Assembly (NCBI GenBank): GCA_017454765.1
Contig: JAFTCJ010000005.1
Coordinates: 1-48,829 of the forward strand
DNA: 48,829 nucleotides
Direction: 5' to 3'
From: Erysipelotrichaceae bacterium
GTDB lineage: Bacteria > Bacillota_I > Bacilli_A > Erysipelotrichales > Erysipelotrichaceae
Shown: piece after piece, positions 14,556-22,906 of the stretch
Numbering within the stretch: position 1 is the stretch's first letter
Layout: the number at the start of each line of letters is the position of its first letter
Translations under genes and position numbers: made by a program
The notes under the pieces: model-generated
Told to the model about the DNA's origin: nothing
The model's database searches: none
The model's input: only the letters and a program-made list of their open reading frames with translations

Positions 14556-15704
14556 TTACATCAGTGACAGGAACATTTCCTTGATGTCTTCGACTGTGAC
14601 AGGACGCGGGTTGCCCGGTGTGCAGGCATCCTTGAGAGCGTCAGCTGACAGGGCGTCGACATCTTCCATCGGAACGACGTTCTTAAGTGACATCTCGATG
14701 CCGACATCTTCACCAAGCTTCTTTACGGCAGCCACTGCTGCAGCCCTTGCTTCTTCAAGCGGCAGGGTATAGGCACCTTCCACGCCGAAAGCGGCAGCGA
14801 TGTCTCTGTATTTCTCACCGGTGACCGGAGCGTTGTAGGCCATGACGGTCGGAAGCAGTGTTGCGCAGGCTTTGCCGTGCGGCATGTTGTAGTAAGCGGA
14901 GAGCGTATGGGCCATGGAGTGGTCGACACCGAGTCCGACATTGGAGAAGCCCATGCCGGCAACATACTGTGCCAGGGCCATTGCTTCTCTGCCCTCCGGT
15001 TCATTCTTGACTGCGGAGCGCAGGTTCTTGGCGATCATCTGGATGGCCTTGAGGTGGAACATGTCTGACAGTTCCCAGGCACCGCCGGTGATGTAGCCTT
15101 CGATGGCGTGCGTCAATGCATCCATGCCGGTCGCAGCTGTTAATCCTGCAGGCATGGAAGCCATCATTTCCGGATCGACAAAGGCGACGACCGGAATGTC
15201 ATGAACGTCGACACAGACGAATTTTCTCTTGTATTCGGGGTCGGTGATGACGTAGTTGATCGTGACTTCGGCAGCCGTTCCGGCAGTTGTCGGGACAGCC
15301 AGGATCGGCGTGCAGGGTTTCTTGGTCGCAGCGACGCCTTCCAGAGATCTGACATCGGCGAATTCCGGGTTGGTGTTGATGATGCCGATGGCCTTGGATG
15401 TATCCATGGAAGATCCGCCGCCGATGGCAACGATGCAGTCAGCACCGGACTGCGCAAAAGCTTTGACACCGGTCTGGACGTTTTCGATCGTCGGGTTGGG
15501 CTGGATATTGGAATACAGTTCGTAAGGGATGCCTGCCTCTTCCAGCAGATCCGTTACTCTGGCAGTGATACCGAATTTGACAAGATCCGGGTCAGATGCG
15601 ACAAAGGCTTTTTTGAAGCCGCGGGCTTTGATCTCGTTGGGGATCTCCTTGATGGCACCTGCGCCGTGATAGGATGTTTCATTTAAGATAAAACGATTTG
15701 CCAT
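14556..15704 (-). CDS. fucO: Iron-containing alcohol dehydrogenase, lactaldehyde reductase (FucO) type
   Basis: This 382-residue group III dehydrogenase reduces an aldehyde with NADH. The whole chain follows E. coli FucO closely from memory: MANRFILNETSYHGAGA, NPEFADVRSLEG, PTTAGTAAEVTINYVITD and the ending with CTPGNPRPVTVEDI. Metal ligands are Asp195, His199, His262 and His276, at the FucO positions give or take one. The nucleotide loop GGGSSMDTSKA is at 95-105. The likely reaction is lactaldehyde to 1,2-propanediol, though other short aldehydes remain possible because no fucose or rhamnose genes are nearby. AGGAGG precedes the ATG. A Rex-like box overlaps its -35 region, consistent with NADH/NAD control. 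Confidence 0.9.
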   Translation of the reverse strand: MANRFILNETSYHGAGAIKEIPNEIKARGFKKAFVASDPDLVKFGITARVTDLLEEAGIPYELYSNIQPNPTIENVQTGVKAFAQSGADCIVAIGGGSSMDTSKAIGIINTNPEFADVRSLEGVAATKKPCTPILAVPTTAGTAAEVTINYVITDPEYKRKFVCVDVHDIPVVAFVDPEMMASMPAGLTAATGMDALTHAIEGYITGGAWELSDMFHLKAIQMIAKNLRSAVKNEPEGREAMALAQYVAGMGFSNVGLGVDHSMAHTLSAYYNMPHGKACATLLPTVMAYNAPVTGEKYRDIAAAFGVEGAYTLPLEEARAAAVAAVKKLGEDVGIEMSLKNVVPMEDVDALSADALKDACTPGNPRPVTVEDIKEMFLSLM

Positions 15705-15743
15705 ATATTTTCCTCCTGATATTTACATTTACAGTTTAGCAGT

Positions 15744-15761
15744 TTGTGATTCTTTTCACAA
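15744..15761 (-). promoter_or_regulatory. Rex-like operator overlapping the fucO promoter
   Basis: TTGTGA-N6-TCACAA at 15744-15761 matches the Rex consensus of Bacillota (TTGTGA and TCACAA half-sites six bases apart). Read on the minus strand, the first half-site is also the -35 box, followed after 17 bases by TAAACT. A Crp/Fnr-family regulator would recognise a similar TGTGA-N6-TCACA site and is the alternative. Confidence 0.6.
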
Positions 15762-15831
15762 TTCATTTGCATTACATTCTTATAAGTTTTACCGTGTTCA
15801 TGAGATAATGATGAAAGTGAGGACAATACTG

Positions 15832-16425
15832 ATGAAGATTATTAAAATACTGATGATCATGATACTGCTGATGGGTGTTGCCGGCTGCGGCAAAACAGAA
15901 GAGAAAACAGAAGAAAAGAAAGAAGAGACTGTTGCAGAAAATCAGGTAATCCATTGCGAGATCACGGTACAGGATTACGGCACGATGAAGCTGGAGCTTT
16001 ATCCGGATATCGCGCCTGTGACTGTGGAGAATTTCGTAAAACTGGTGAAGAGCGGTTTCTATACAGACAACCGTTTCCACAGGATCATTGACGGTTTCAT
16101 GATACAGGGCGGAATGGACGCAAGCGGCAGCGCTCAAAGGATCTACGGAGAATTTGAGGCCAACGGTTTTGACAATCCCCTGAAGCATACGGAAGGCGTC
16201 ATCTCCATGGCCAGAGCCAAGGATCCGGATTCGGCTTCTTCGCAGTTCTTCATCATGGTCGGTGATGCCGACTGGCTGGACGGCCAGTATGCGGCCTTCG
16301 GCAAGGTGGTAGAAGGCTATGAGATCGCCCAGAAGATCGCTGCCGATGCCAGACCCACGGACAATAACGGTTCGATCGCTGAAGGCGATCAGCCGATCAT
16401 CGAGTCGATCGTGATTGTTGAATAG
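15832..16425 (+). CDS. Cyclophilin-type peptidyl-prolyl isomerase lipoprotein
   Basis: The 197-residue protein speeds up proline isomerisation during folding of exported proteins. ATG 15832 is preferred because GTGAGGA lies nine bases upstream and the product then starts with a clean lipoprotein signal, MKIIKILMIMILLMGVAGC, whose Cys would be lipidated. ATGs at 15808/15811 would add eight or seven residues. The cyclophilin core shows FHRIIDGFMIQGG and SSQFFIMVGDADWLDGQYAAFG. A Glu/Lys-rich linker joins the lipid anchor to the domain. It is 11 bases upstream of the PHP phosphatase gene, so the two are co-transcribed. Confidence 0.9.
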   Translation: MKIIKILMIMILLMGVAGCGKTEEKTEEKKEETVAENQVIHCEITVQDYGTMKLELYPDIAPVTVENFVKLVKSGFYTDNRFHRIIDGFMIQGGMDASGSAQRIYGEFEANGFDNPLKHTEGVISMARAKDPDSASSQFFIMVGDADWLDGQYAAFGKVVEGYEIAQKIAADARPTDNNGSIAEGDQPIIESIVIVE

Positions 16426-16436
16426 GAGGAGAGAAG

Positions 16437-17153
16437 ATGAAACAGAAAATCGTCGTCGATCTGCATGCCCACACGCTGGCTTCGGGTCACGCCTACGGTA
16501 CCATACGGGAAAACGCTCTGGCGGCAAAAGAGGCTGGACTGAGCGGTCTGGGCATAAGCGATCATGCACCGGGCATTCCGGGGACCTGCGATCCCTTCCA
16601 TTTCAGCAACCTTCATGCGATACCCAGACAGCTTTACGGTGTGAACATCTACTACGGCTGCGAAAACAATGTCACCAACGAGGGAAAGATGACCCTGCCG
16701 GAAAGGATACTGAACAGGCTCGACTACAACATCGTCGGCATCCACGGTCTGTGTTATGAAGATAAAGGAGCTGAAGAGAATACAGACAATCTGATCAGCT
16801 GCATGGAAGATCCGAAGACTTTCTTTGTCTCCCATCCCGATGATGATGCCTATCCTCTGAATTACGAAAGGCTCGTTCCGGCAGCCAGGGAACTCGGGGT
16901 CGCTCTGGAAGTGAATGATTCTTCCTTCACCCATCCCTGGAAGATCAATGCCAGGCAGAATATCATCACTTATCTGGATCTGTGCATGAAGCATCGGGCA
17001 TATATCTTTGTCGGATCGGATGCCCATGATCCCAGCAGAGTCGGATGTTTCAAACACGCGATCGCTCTGCTGGATGAGATCGGTTTCGATGAAGATCTGA
17101 TCGTCAATAATTCGGAAGAGAAGTTCAGGAACTTCATCGGTTTCAAAGAATAA
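16437..17153 (+). CDS. PHP-domain phosphatase (YcdX-like)
   Basis: The 238-residue protein is a single PHP metal-dependent phosphoesterase. The metal ligands of the family are visible in VDLHAHT (His10, His12), GISDHAPG, the conserved Glu of YGCENNV, VSHPDDD and GSDAHDP near the C-terminus. The trinuclear-zinc architecture and length fit the YcdX subfamily of cytoplasmic phosphatases, whose natural substrate is not firmly known. GGAGGAGAG precedes the ATG. It lies in an operon with the cyclophilin lipoprotein and ends at a strong terminator. Confidence 0.88.
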   Translation: MKQKIVVDLHAHTLASGHAYGTIRENALAAKEAGLSGLGISDHAPGIPGTCDPFHFSNLHAIPRQLYGVNIYYGCENNVTNEGKMTLPERILNRLDYNIVGIHGLCYEDKGAEENTDNLISCMEDPKTFFVSHPDDDAYPLNYERLVPAARELGVALEVNDSSFTHPWKINARQNIITYLDLCMKHRAYIFVGSDAHDPSRVGCFKHAIALLDEIGFDEDLIVNNSEEKFRNFIGFKE

Positions 17154-17157
17154 AAAC

Positions 17158-17182
17158 AGGAGAGCACAGGCTCTCCTTTTTT
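17158..17182. terminator. Intrinsic terminator between convergent genes
   Basis: AGGAGAGC (17158-17165) pairs perfectly with GCTCTCCT (17170-17177) around ACAG, followed by a T-run. Confidence 0.88.
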
Positions 17183-17190
17183 CAGATCTT

Positions 17191-17724
17191 TTATTTTTCT
17201 TTGAACAGTACGAACTTTTCAAGCGGGAACAAAACGGCGTACTGGAACATGCCGGCTGCGCAGTTTGCCAGGATTCTGGCAAATGCCATCGATGTTTTTC
17301 CCTGCAGCAGAGAGATCACTCTTCCCTGCAGCCAGGTCGAGATCAGGATCAGCGTAAACATGACGGCAAGATAGATCGCCATGCTTCGTTTCGAGAACTT
17401 TCCTTTGAATGTGAAACGCATGTTCATGAAATAGCCGTAGAGATTGCCGATGAAATTGGAAAGGAACAAAGGCAGGACATAGCCCCAGGTCACGGCACCG
17501 TTGACGACATAAGGGCTTTCTTCCTGAAACAGCACCTTCGCATCAAAGATCCCTCTGAGAAAGTCAGGCAGCGGCTGCCTGAAAGAATCGAAAAACAGCG
17601 GTATGATCAGTGCCAGGATCATCTGCACAAAAGTGGTGGAGAAACTCACCATGTTGAATTTGATGAACTGCCACCAGGCTTTGTTTCCGTATTTCTGATC
17701 TAGTTTCCGAAACAGTTTCAGCAT
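17191..17724 (-). CDS. GtrA family membrane protein
   Basis: The 177-residue protein has four predicted membrane segments. WWQFIKFNMVSFSTTFVQMI at the first segment and NFIGNLYGYFMNMRFTFKGK at the second and third are typical of GtrA, which is thought to help flip lipid-linked sugars for surface glycosylation. The usual partner glycosyltransferase is not adjacent. The charged N-terminus (MLKLFRKLDQKYGNKA) is cytoplasmic by the positive-inside rule. It is monocistronic and convergent with the PHP phosphatase gene. Confidence 0.85.
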   Translation of the reverse strand: MLKLFRKLDQKYGNKAWWQFIKFNMVSFSTTFVQMILALIIPLFFDSFRQPLPDFLRGIFDAKVLFQEESPYVVNGAVTWGYVLPLFLSNFIGNLYGYFMNMRFTFKGKFSKRSMAIYLAVMFTLILISTWLQGRVISLLQGKTSMAFARILANCAAGMFQYAVLFPLEKFVLFKEK

Positions 17725-17877
17725 GAGGACTTCTTGTTCCTTATCATTATAGTTCTTTTATAAAACACGGGAAACCGGCACTTTCTGAAGGGCTTTGATT
17801 CTCAAAAGATGTGAATTGATGTGATTAAGCGTTTACATTGAAAAGAGTACCGATTCTTCTTTGACATTGCTCAGGAA

Positions 17878-18645
17878 ATGGATGAAAATTGTAATATGAA
17901 TGTGAAATATGTGAAGTTTGGAAGCGGACCGAAAACGATGGTCATTCTTCCGGGTCTCTCTCTGAGGCCGGTTACAGTTACACCGCAGGCAGTGATAGAT
18001 GCCTATGAGATATTTGCGACGGATTTCACCGTTTATCTTTTTGATTACAGGGAGGATCCTGAAAAGGGTCTGAGTATCGAAGATATGGCGGATGATGTCG
18101 CTGATGCATTGAAAGAACTGGAGTTGGAGGATATTTATCTCTATGGCGTATCAATGGGCGGTATGGTCGCACAGACACTGATACTGAAGTATCCCGGACT
18201 GGTGAAGAAACTGGTCCTGACGTCTTCCGTCAGCAGGGTCAACCCTGAGGGAACGACTTCAAGATGGCTGGAATATGCGAAGAAGAAGGACATCATGAGA
18301 CTGATCGATGCTTTCATGAGAGACATTTATTCTCCCGAGCTTTATGATCAGTATATCGATGTGATGATCGCCACATACAAGTCTCTCACCGATGAAGAGC
18401 TGAGAGCCTGTGTACTCAGATTGCAGGCGGCGGGCAGATTCGATGTCACTGACAGATTAAGTGAGATCGACATCCCGGTGCTGGTGCTTGGTTCTCTGAA
18501 GGATCAGGTCTTCTCGCCGGATGAGATGAGACTGACGGCCGATCTGCTGCATTGCGAATCTTATTTCTATGAGGGTTATTCGCATGCGGTCTATGACGAA
18601 TGTGAGGATATCAAGAAACGGATCTATGATTTCTTTATGAGATAA
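17878..18645 (+). CDS. Alpha/beta hydrolase
   Basis: The 255-residue cytosolic protein has the alpha/beta hydrolase triad: the nucleophile Ser in GVSMGGM, an Asp in SLKDQVFSPDEM and a His in YSHAVYDE. The oxyanion region VILPGLSLRP differs from the usual HG-GG form. Substrate unknown; esterases, lactonases and peptidases all share the fold. The start is uncertain: AGGAA directly abuts ATG 17878, and MNVKYVKF at 17896 is an alternative. It sits 12 bases upstream of the dipeptidase gene and is probably co-transcribed. Confidence 0.82.
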   Translation: MDENCNMNVKYVKFGSGPKTMVILPGLSLRPVTVTPQAVIDAYEIFATDFTVYLFDYREDPEKGLSIEDMADDVADALKELELEDIYLYGVSMGGMVAQTLILKYPGLVKKLVLTSSVSRVNPEGTTSRWLEYAKKKDIMRLIDAFMRDIYSPELYDQYIDVMIATYKSLTDEELRACVLRLQAAGRFDVTDRLSEIDIPVLVLGSLKDQVFSPDEMRLTADLLHCESYFYEGYSHAVYDECEDIKKRIYDFFMR

Positions 18646-18657
18646 GGGGGTATATCT

Positions 18658-20118
18658 ATGGGTTGTACGACAATACTGGTAGGAAAGAAAGCGAGCTATG
18701 ACGGCTCGACGATGATCGCGAGAAACGATGACGGCTTTTTCGATGTGAAGAAACTGGTCGTGGTCGATCCCAAGAAGCAGCCGCGCAAATACAAAAGCAA
18801 GATCGCTCATCTGAGTATCGAGCTGCCTGACAATCCTATGCGTTATACGTCGACGCCATCCGTCGATCCCAAACGCGGGATCTGGGCGGCCAACGGCATC
18901 AATGAAGCCAACGTCGGCATGACGGCGACCGAGACCCTGAGCACCAATCCGCTGGTATTGGGCGCCGATCCTTATGTGGTATACAAGGAAAAGAAAGGCA
19001 GGCAGAAAGAAGTCGCCGGCGGACTGGGCGAGGAAGATCTGGTCGTGCTGGTTCTGCCTTATATTAGAAGCGCCAGGGAAGGCGTAAAGAGATTGGGTGA
19101 ACTGCTGGAGAAATACGGGACCTATGAGCCCAACGGCATCGCCTTCAACGACGAGAACGAGTGCTGGTGGCTGGAGACCATCGGCGGCCATCACTGGATC
19201 GCCAGACGTCTTAAGGACGAGGAATATGTCATCATGCCCAATCAGTTCGGCATCGACCGTTTCGATCTGGATGATGCCTGCGGCGAACAGAAGTATCACA
19301 TGTGCTCTGCCGATCTGAAGGATTTCATTGAAAAGAATCATCTCGATCTGAATAAAGGAAAGGTCTTCAATCCGCGTTATGTCTTCGGTTCCCATTCCGA
19401 CGGCGATCATGTCTACAACACACCGCGTGCCTGGTTCATGGGCAGATACTTCAATCCGACGACTTACAGGTGGGACGGCGAAAACGCCGACTTCACGCCG
19501 GAGAGCGATGATATCCCCTGGTCCATGGTCGCGGAAAAGAAGATCACAGTCGAAGACATCAAATACATCCTGTCATCCTATTTCCAGGGAACGCCTTACA
19601 ATCCCTATCAGAAGGGCGATGATCCCAGGAAGCATCTCTACCGTCCGATCGGCATTTCCAGGACCGGTGTCATGGCTGTCTTACAGATCAGAGGCTATAT
19701 GCCCGATCCTTTAAAGGGTCTCGAGTGGATCTGTTTCGGCGCCAACCCGTTCAACACGGTCGTTCCGATCTATACGTATACCGATGTGATGCCCAAGTAC
19801 ATGAGCGATGTCTCGCTGGATGTTTCCACGGACAATTTCTACTGGGGTTCCAGACTCATCGGCGCACTGGCGGATCCGCATTTCTATTCCAGCGGACAGA
19901 TCGTCGAGCGTTATCAGATGAAGGTGCCTGCCGAAGGCCATCGTCTCATCAATGAATACGATGAGAAGATGCTGAAGGAAAAGGATTACTCGCTGATCAG
20001 AGAAGCCAACGAAAAGATCTGCGAGATGGCAAAGAAGGAAACGCTGGATACCCTGGCTCAGGTATTGCGTGATGCCAGCGTGCACATGAAGTGTTCCTAC
20101 AACCGGAGCGATAACTGA
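18658..20118 (+). CDS. Dipeptidase, peptidase family C69 (PepD-like)
   Basis: The 486-residue Ntn-hydrolase cleaves dipeptides in the cytoplasm. The N-terminus MGCTTILVGKKASYDGSTM is diagnostic: after removal of MG the Cys3 becomes the N-terminal nucleophile, and ARNDDG completes the active site. NECWWLETIGGHHWIARRL is another conserved C69 segment. Length is standard for PepD. GGGGG precedes the ATG. It follows the alpha/beta hydrolase in an operon and would complement the extracellular clostripain by finishing peptide breakdown inside the cell. Confidence 0.92.
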   Translation: MGCTTILVGKKASYDGSTMIARNDDGFFDVKKLVVVDPKKQPRKYKSKIAHLSIELPDNPMRYTSTPSVDPKRGIWAANGINEANVGMTATETLSTNPLVLGADPYVVYKEKKGRQKEVAGGLGEEDLVVLVLPYIRSAREGVKRLGELLEKYGTYEPNGIAFNDENECWWLETIGGHHWIARRLKDEEYVIMPNQFGIDRFDLDDACGEQKYHMCSADLKDFIEKNHLDLNKGKVFNPRYVFGSHSDGDHVYNTPRAWFMGRYFNPTTYRWDGENADFTPESDDIPWSMVAEKKITVEDIKYILSSYFQGTPYNPYQKGDDPRKHLYRPIGISRTGVMAVLQIRGYMPDPLKGLEWICFGANPFNTVVPIYTYTDVMPKYMSDVSLDVSTDNFYWGSRLIGALADPHFYSSGQIVERYQMKVPAEGHRLINEYDEKMLKEKDYSLIREANEKICEMAKKETLDTLAQVLRDASVHMKCSYNRSDN

Positions 20119-20137
20119 TTAAAAATATGTTCATCTG

Positions 20138-20168
20138 AAAGTCTTGTCCTGTGTGATAAGACTTTTTT
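20138..20168 (+). terminator. Intrinsic terminator of the C69 dipeptidase gene
   Basis: AAAGTCTT (20138-20145) pairs with AAGACTTT (20158-20165) around a 12-base loop, with a short T-run. Confidence 0.65.
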
Positions 20169-20284
20169 ATTTCGGGAAAACAAAGATGTTGACAAGTTTA
20201 CTTGGCAATGGATCGCGCTGGATAAAAAGTTTGAGGATATATTCTATTTCTGAACGAACCGGAGATCATTCATTAAAAAAAACA

Positions 20285-20316
20285 TAAAAATACGATTCGA
20301 CTGAATCGTATTTTTA
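20285..20316. terminator. Terminator of the MocR gene
   Basis: A perfect 14-bp stem (TAAAAATACGATTC / GAATCGTATTTTTA) closes on GACT and contains the stop codon of the minus-strand MocR gene. Between it and the dipeptidase terminator lies about 115 bases with no supported gene. Confidence 0.85.
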
Positions 20317-21702
20317 CTTTTCTATGATCCTGTCGATCCCTTTTTTCAGATGTTCGAGATATTCATCCAGTTCAGACAAGGGGATGCCGCTGTATCCGAT
20401 CAGGATCATGTTGTGATGATCCGCGCTGTCAAAGAAGTATTGGGAAGCCGGATAGACACAGGTCTCTTCTTCATGGAAGGCTAAGAGGATCTCTTCTTCC
20501 GACAGCTCAGTGGGCAGCTTCAGTACGAAATGTGTCCCTCCGCCGATGCCGTAGATCCTGATGAGATCATCATAATGATTACGGAGAAAATCGATGATGC
20601 GGCTGTGTTTCTTACGCAGGGCATTGCGGATCTGATTGATCCGCTTGCGGTACTCCTTGGACCGAAGGTATTCCGAAAGCGTCATCTGGATCAGAAGGGA
20701 AGCACTGGATGAAAACAGCGATGCCGAAGGTTTCAGGCTTTCAGGGAAAACGATGTAGGAGACCCTGAGATCGGGAGACAGGGATTTGGAGAAGGATCCC
20801 AGATAAATGACCCGCTCATGACTGTCAAGCGAATAAAGAGCCGGAACCGGTCTTTCCCGGTAACGGAGTTCGGAGTCGTAATCATCTTCGATCAGGAAAC
20901 TGTCGCTTTCCTGTGCCCATTTCAGAAGCTGCAGTCTTCTGCCGACAGGCAGGATGGTCCCCAGAGGGAACTGGTGGGAAGGAGTGACATAGGCCAGAAC
21001 TCTACGGTGGCTTAAAAGCTGTGAAGTCTGAATGCCGTTGTCATCCAGGGGGATCGGCAGGATCTCATAGCCCGCTTTCGCAAAGACTTCCCTGGTATCC
21101 TGATGTCCGGGATCTTCCAGAGCCAGAGTACGGTATCGGTCAGAGAAGACCTCGCTCAAAAGTTTTAATGAGTAATGATGTCCGCTGGTGATGACGATCT
21201 GTTCGGGCTTTGTGATGACGCCTCTGACTTCCCGCAGGTGATCGCATAAAGCCTGCCGCAGGGAAAGCAGGCCCTGAGGTTCGCAATCCTGCAGCGTCTG
21301 TTTCTCTTCCAGCTGGCTGAGCGCTTCCTTTAACGCCTTTCTGAAACCGCGGGTCACATAGACATTGGGCTCGATGCTTCCGTAGCGGAAGTCATAGGGA
21401 TAGGTCTCTTTCTTTGTTTCGCTGTCTGCGGCCGTTTCTGTTTCTGGTCTGGTATCAGCGATCTTGGGGATCTCTTCCACATAAAAACCGGATCCGATCT
21501 TCGAACTGACAAAACCTTCCGATTCCAGCTGCTGATAGGCGAGAAGGACGGTGTTGCGGCTGAGGTGATAATCCTGTGCAAGCGTCCGGGTTGCGATCAG
21601 ACGCTCTCCTGCTTTCATCTCACCTGAAATGATCTGATTTTTCAGTTCTTCGTAGATCTGTATATAGACAGGTATCTTGCCGGACTTATTGATCTCTAAC
21701 AT
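20314..21702 (-). CDS. MocR-type GntR/aminotransferase transcriptional regulator
   Basis: The 462-residue protein fuses an N-terminal GntR winged helix (residues 1-75; LIATRTLAQDYHLSRNTVLL is the recognition region) to a class I aminotransferase-like domain (about 105-455). The PLP-binding Lys is Lys306 in GSFSKSLSPDLRVSY, with the cofactor Asp in IEDDYDSE at 272-279. MocR proteins sense PLP or amino acids through this domain and commonly regulate the divergent gene, here an ECF S component. The promoter on the minus strand is TTTACT, 17 bases, TATAAT (21719-21724); the leader is only about 10 nt and no ribosome site is seen. Direct repeats overlap this promoter. Confidence 0.9.
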   Translation of the reverse strand: MLEINKSGKIPVYIQIYEELKNQIISGEMKAGERLIATRTLAQDYHLSRNTVLLAYQQLESEGFVSSKIGSGFYVEEIPKIADTRPETETAADSETKKETYPYDFRYGSIEPNVYVTRGFRKALKEALSQLEEKQTLQDCEPQGLLSLRQALCDHLREVRGVITKPEQIVITSGHHYSLKLLSEVFSDRYRTLALEDPGHQDTREVFAKAGYEILPIPLDDNGIQTSQLLSHRRVLAYVTPSHQFPLGTILPVGRRLQLLKWAQESDSFLIEDDYDSELRYRERPVPALYSLDSHERVIYLGSFSKSLSPDLRVSYIVFPESLKPSASLFSSSASLLIQMTLSEYLRSKEYRKRINQIRNALRKKHSRIIDFLRNHYDDLIRIYGIGGGTHFVLKLPTELSEEEILLAFHEEETCVYPASQYFFDSADHHNMILIGYSGIPLSELDEYLEHLKKGIDRIIEK

Positions 21703-21737
21703 AAATTGGTACTATAAAATTATACAAAATTGGCACT
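21703..21737. promoter_or_regulatory. Direct repeats in the MocR/ECF divergent promoter
   Basis: AAATTGGTACT (21703-21713) and AAATTGGCACT (21727-21737) are direct repeats 24 bp apart that differ at one base. They flank the TATAAT of the mocR promoter. MocR regulators such as GabR bind direct repeats, so these are the best candidate sites. Confidence 0.5.
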
Positions 21738-21795
21738 TTCAAGTAAAACAATTTACTGTTATCCTGTTGATGACAGGAAAGGCGGGAATCTGAAA

Positions 21796-22374
21796 ATGAC
21801 AAACGCAAAAACAAAAAAAATCGTCTATACCGCCATGTTTGCGGTGATCAACTATGTGGCTTTCACTTACGGAAAAATCACGATTCCGGTCACGGCCGGA
21901 ACTTCGACGGCGATCCATATCGCCAACGCTGTCGTCGTGCTTTCTTCCTGGTTTCTGGGACCGATATACGGAGGACTGTCCGGAGCGATCGGTCTTTCGA
22001 TCGCCGATGTCCTGGATCCCAGGTACATCACTTCGGCACCTAAAACGTTCCTGCTGAAGTTTCTGATCGGCTTCATTGCCGGTACCGTCGCCAGACAGTT
22101 TCATCTGAGAGAAAAGACCGACAGAAAGGAGATCATCGAGGCAGCGACCGTATCCGCTGTTGCCGGTCTTGGTTTCAATGTGATCGCCGATCCGATCGTC
22201 GGTTATTTCTACAGGAACTATCTGCTGGGCATTCCTCAGGATGCCGCCAAGATCATCGCGACCTGGGTTGCCGGTGCAACGGCGATCAATGCGGTTGCCT
22301 GTGTCTTCGTATCTGTTATACTGTATTTAGCTTTGTATAAGAGCTTTTTACCGAGGTTGCCGAAAGATGAGTAA
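21796..22374 (+). CDS. ECF transporter S component, possible vitamin B6 type
   Basis: The 192-residue integral membrane protein has about six hydrophobic segments and the S-component profile (AIHIANAVVVLSSWFLGPIY, then a Gly-rich GGLSGAIGLSIADVL). It would bind a micronutrient and use a shared EcfAAT energising module that is not encoded here. ATG 21796 follows GGCGGGAA; an earlier ATG at 21730 lies in the promoter region. The divergent MocR regulator, whose effector domain uses PLP, suggests pyridoxine or a related vitamer, as for PdxU-type proteins, but this is inference. It overlaps the DUF3842 gene by eight bases. Confidence 0.82.
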   Translation: MTNAKTKKIVYTAMFAVINYVAFTYGKITIPVTAGTSTAIHIANAVVVLSSWFLGPIYGGLSGAIGLSIADVLDPRYITSAPKTFLLKFLIGFIAGTVARQFHLREKTDRKEIIEAATVSAVAGLGFNVIADPIVGYFYRNYLLGIPQDAAKIIATWVAGATAINAVACVFVSVILYLALYKSFLPRLPKDE

Positions 22375-22789
22375 GAAAAGGATCATCGTCATAGACGGAC
22401 AGGGCGGAAATATCGGAAGACAACTGGTGAAGGATATCAGGGAGTCTTTTCCCGATGTCTATATCCGGGCCGTCGGCACCAATTCCGCAGCGACGGAGAA
22501 CATGCTGAAGGGCGGAGCTGATGAAGCGGCTACCGGTGAGAACGCACTGATCGTTGCCTGCAGACAGGCCGACATCATCGTCGGTCCGATCGGCATCGCC
22601 ATTCCCGATGCGTTATTGGGAGAAGTGACAACAAAGATGGCGGAAGCAGTCGGAGGTTCCGACGGCGTCAAGGTCCTGATCCCGCTGAACCGCTGCGATG
22701 TACTGGTTCCCGGGATCTCTGAAAGAAGCACTTCGCAGCTGCTTTCAGAAGCTTTGGATCTGATCCGTGATATAATAAAAACATCTTAA
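22367..22789 (+). CDS. DUF3842 family protein
   Basis: The 140-residue protein begins with KRIIVIDGQGGNIGRQLVKD, a Rossmann-like glycine loop, and contains AVGTNSAATENMLKGGAD and DIIVGPIGIAIPDALLGE, features of the DUF3842 family. No catalytic function is known; nucleotide binding is likely from the GQGGNIG loop. Overlap with the upstream S-component gene and proximity to the second one suggest a role in the same nutrient uptake or salvage process. A TATAAT at 22771-22776 near its 3' end may start the next transcript. Confidence 0.82.
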   Translation: MSKKRIIVIDGQGGNIGRQLVKDIRESFPDVYIRAVGTNSAATENMLKGGADEAATGENALIVACRQADIIVGPIGIAIPDALLGEVTTKMAEAVGGSDGVKVLIPLNRCDVLVPGISERSTSQLLSEALDLIRDIIKTS

Positions 22790-22890
22790 CAGAAGTTAGG
22801 ATGTCGGGCTGAAGCCTCAGGTATACAGAATCTGAATCGATATCAGGAAGGTATCGCGTTTCCTTGGAAGGAAAGAGATACTTTTCTTTT
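22782..22890 (+). promoter_or_regulatory. Structured leader with terminator-like hairpin: candidate riboswitch or attenuator
   Basis: A TATAAT at 22771-22776 would start RNA near 22783. A first hairpin pairs CATCTTAAC (22782-22790) with GTTAGGATG (22795-22803) around AGAA. A second possible stem pairs CGATA with TATCG (about 22838-22856). The last hairpin joins GTATC (22851-22855) to GATAC (22877-22881) and TTTCCT to AGGAAA, then TTTTCTTTT (22882-22890). TATC at 22852-22855 can enter either of the last two stems, so mutually exclusive folds are possible. It resembles no riboswitch I can name with certainty. It precedes an ECF S gene. Confidence 0.5.
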
Positions 22891-22906
22891 ATTTAGGAGG
22901 ATAAGA

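Noticed and set aside
15744..15761. Crp/Fnr site as first choice for the fucO palindrome
   Set aside because: It is not excluded, but the flanking TT/AA and the fermentative dehydrogenase target favour Rex.
20188..20286. 33-codon ORF (starting MLTSLLGNG) with a TTGACA inside it, between the dipeptidase and MocR genes
   Set aside because: No ribosome binding site, no family resemblance and position between two terminators; treated as non-coding.
22838..22890. T-box riboswitch before the second ECF gene
   Set aside because: AGGAAGGTATCGCG resembles the T-box element, but the TGG bulge is absent, the leader is far too short for stem I and no specifier loop is seen.
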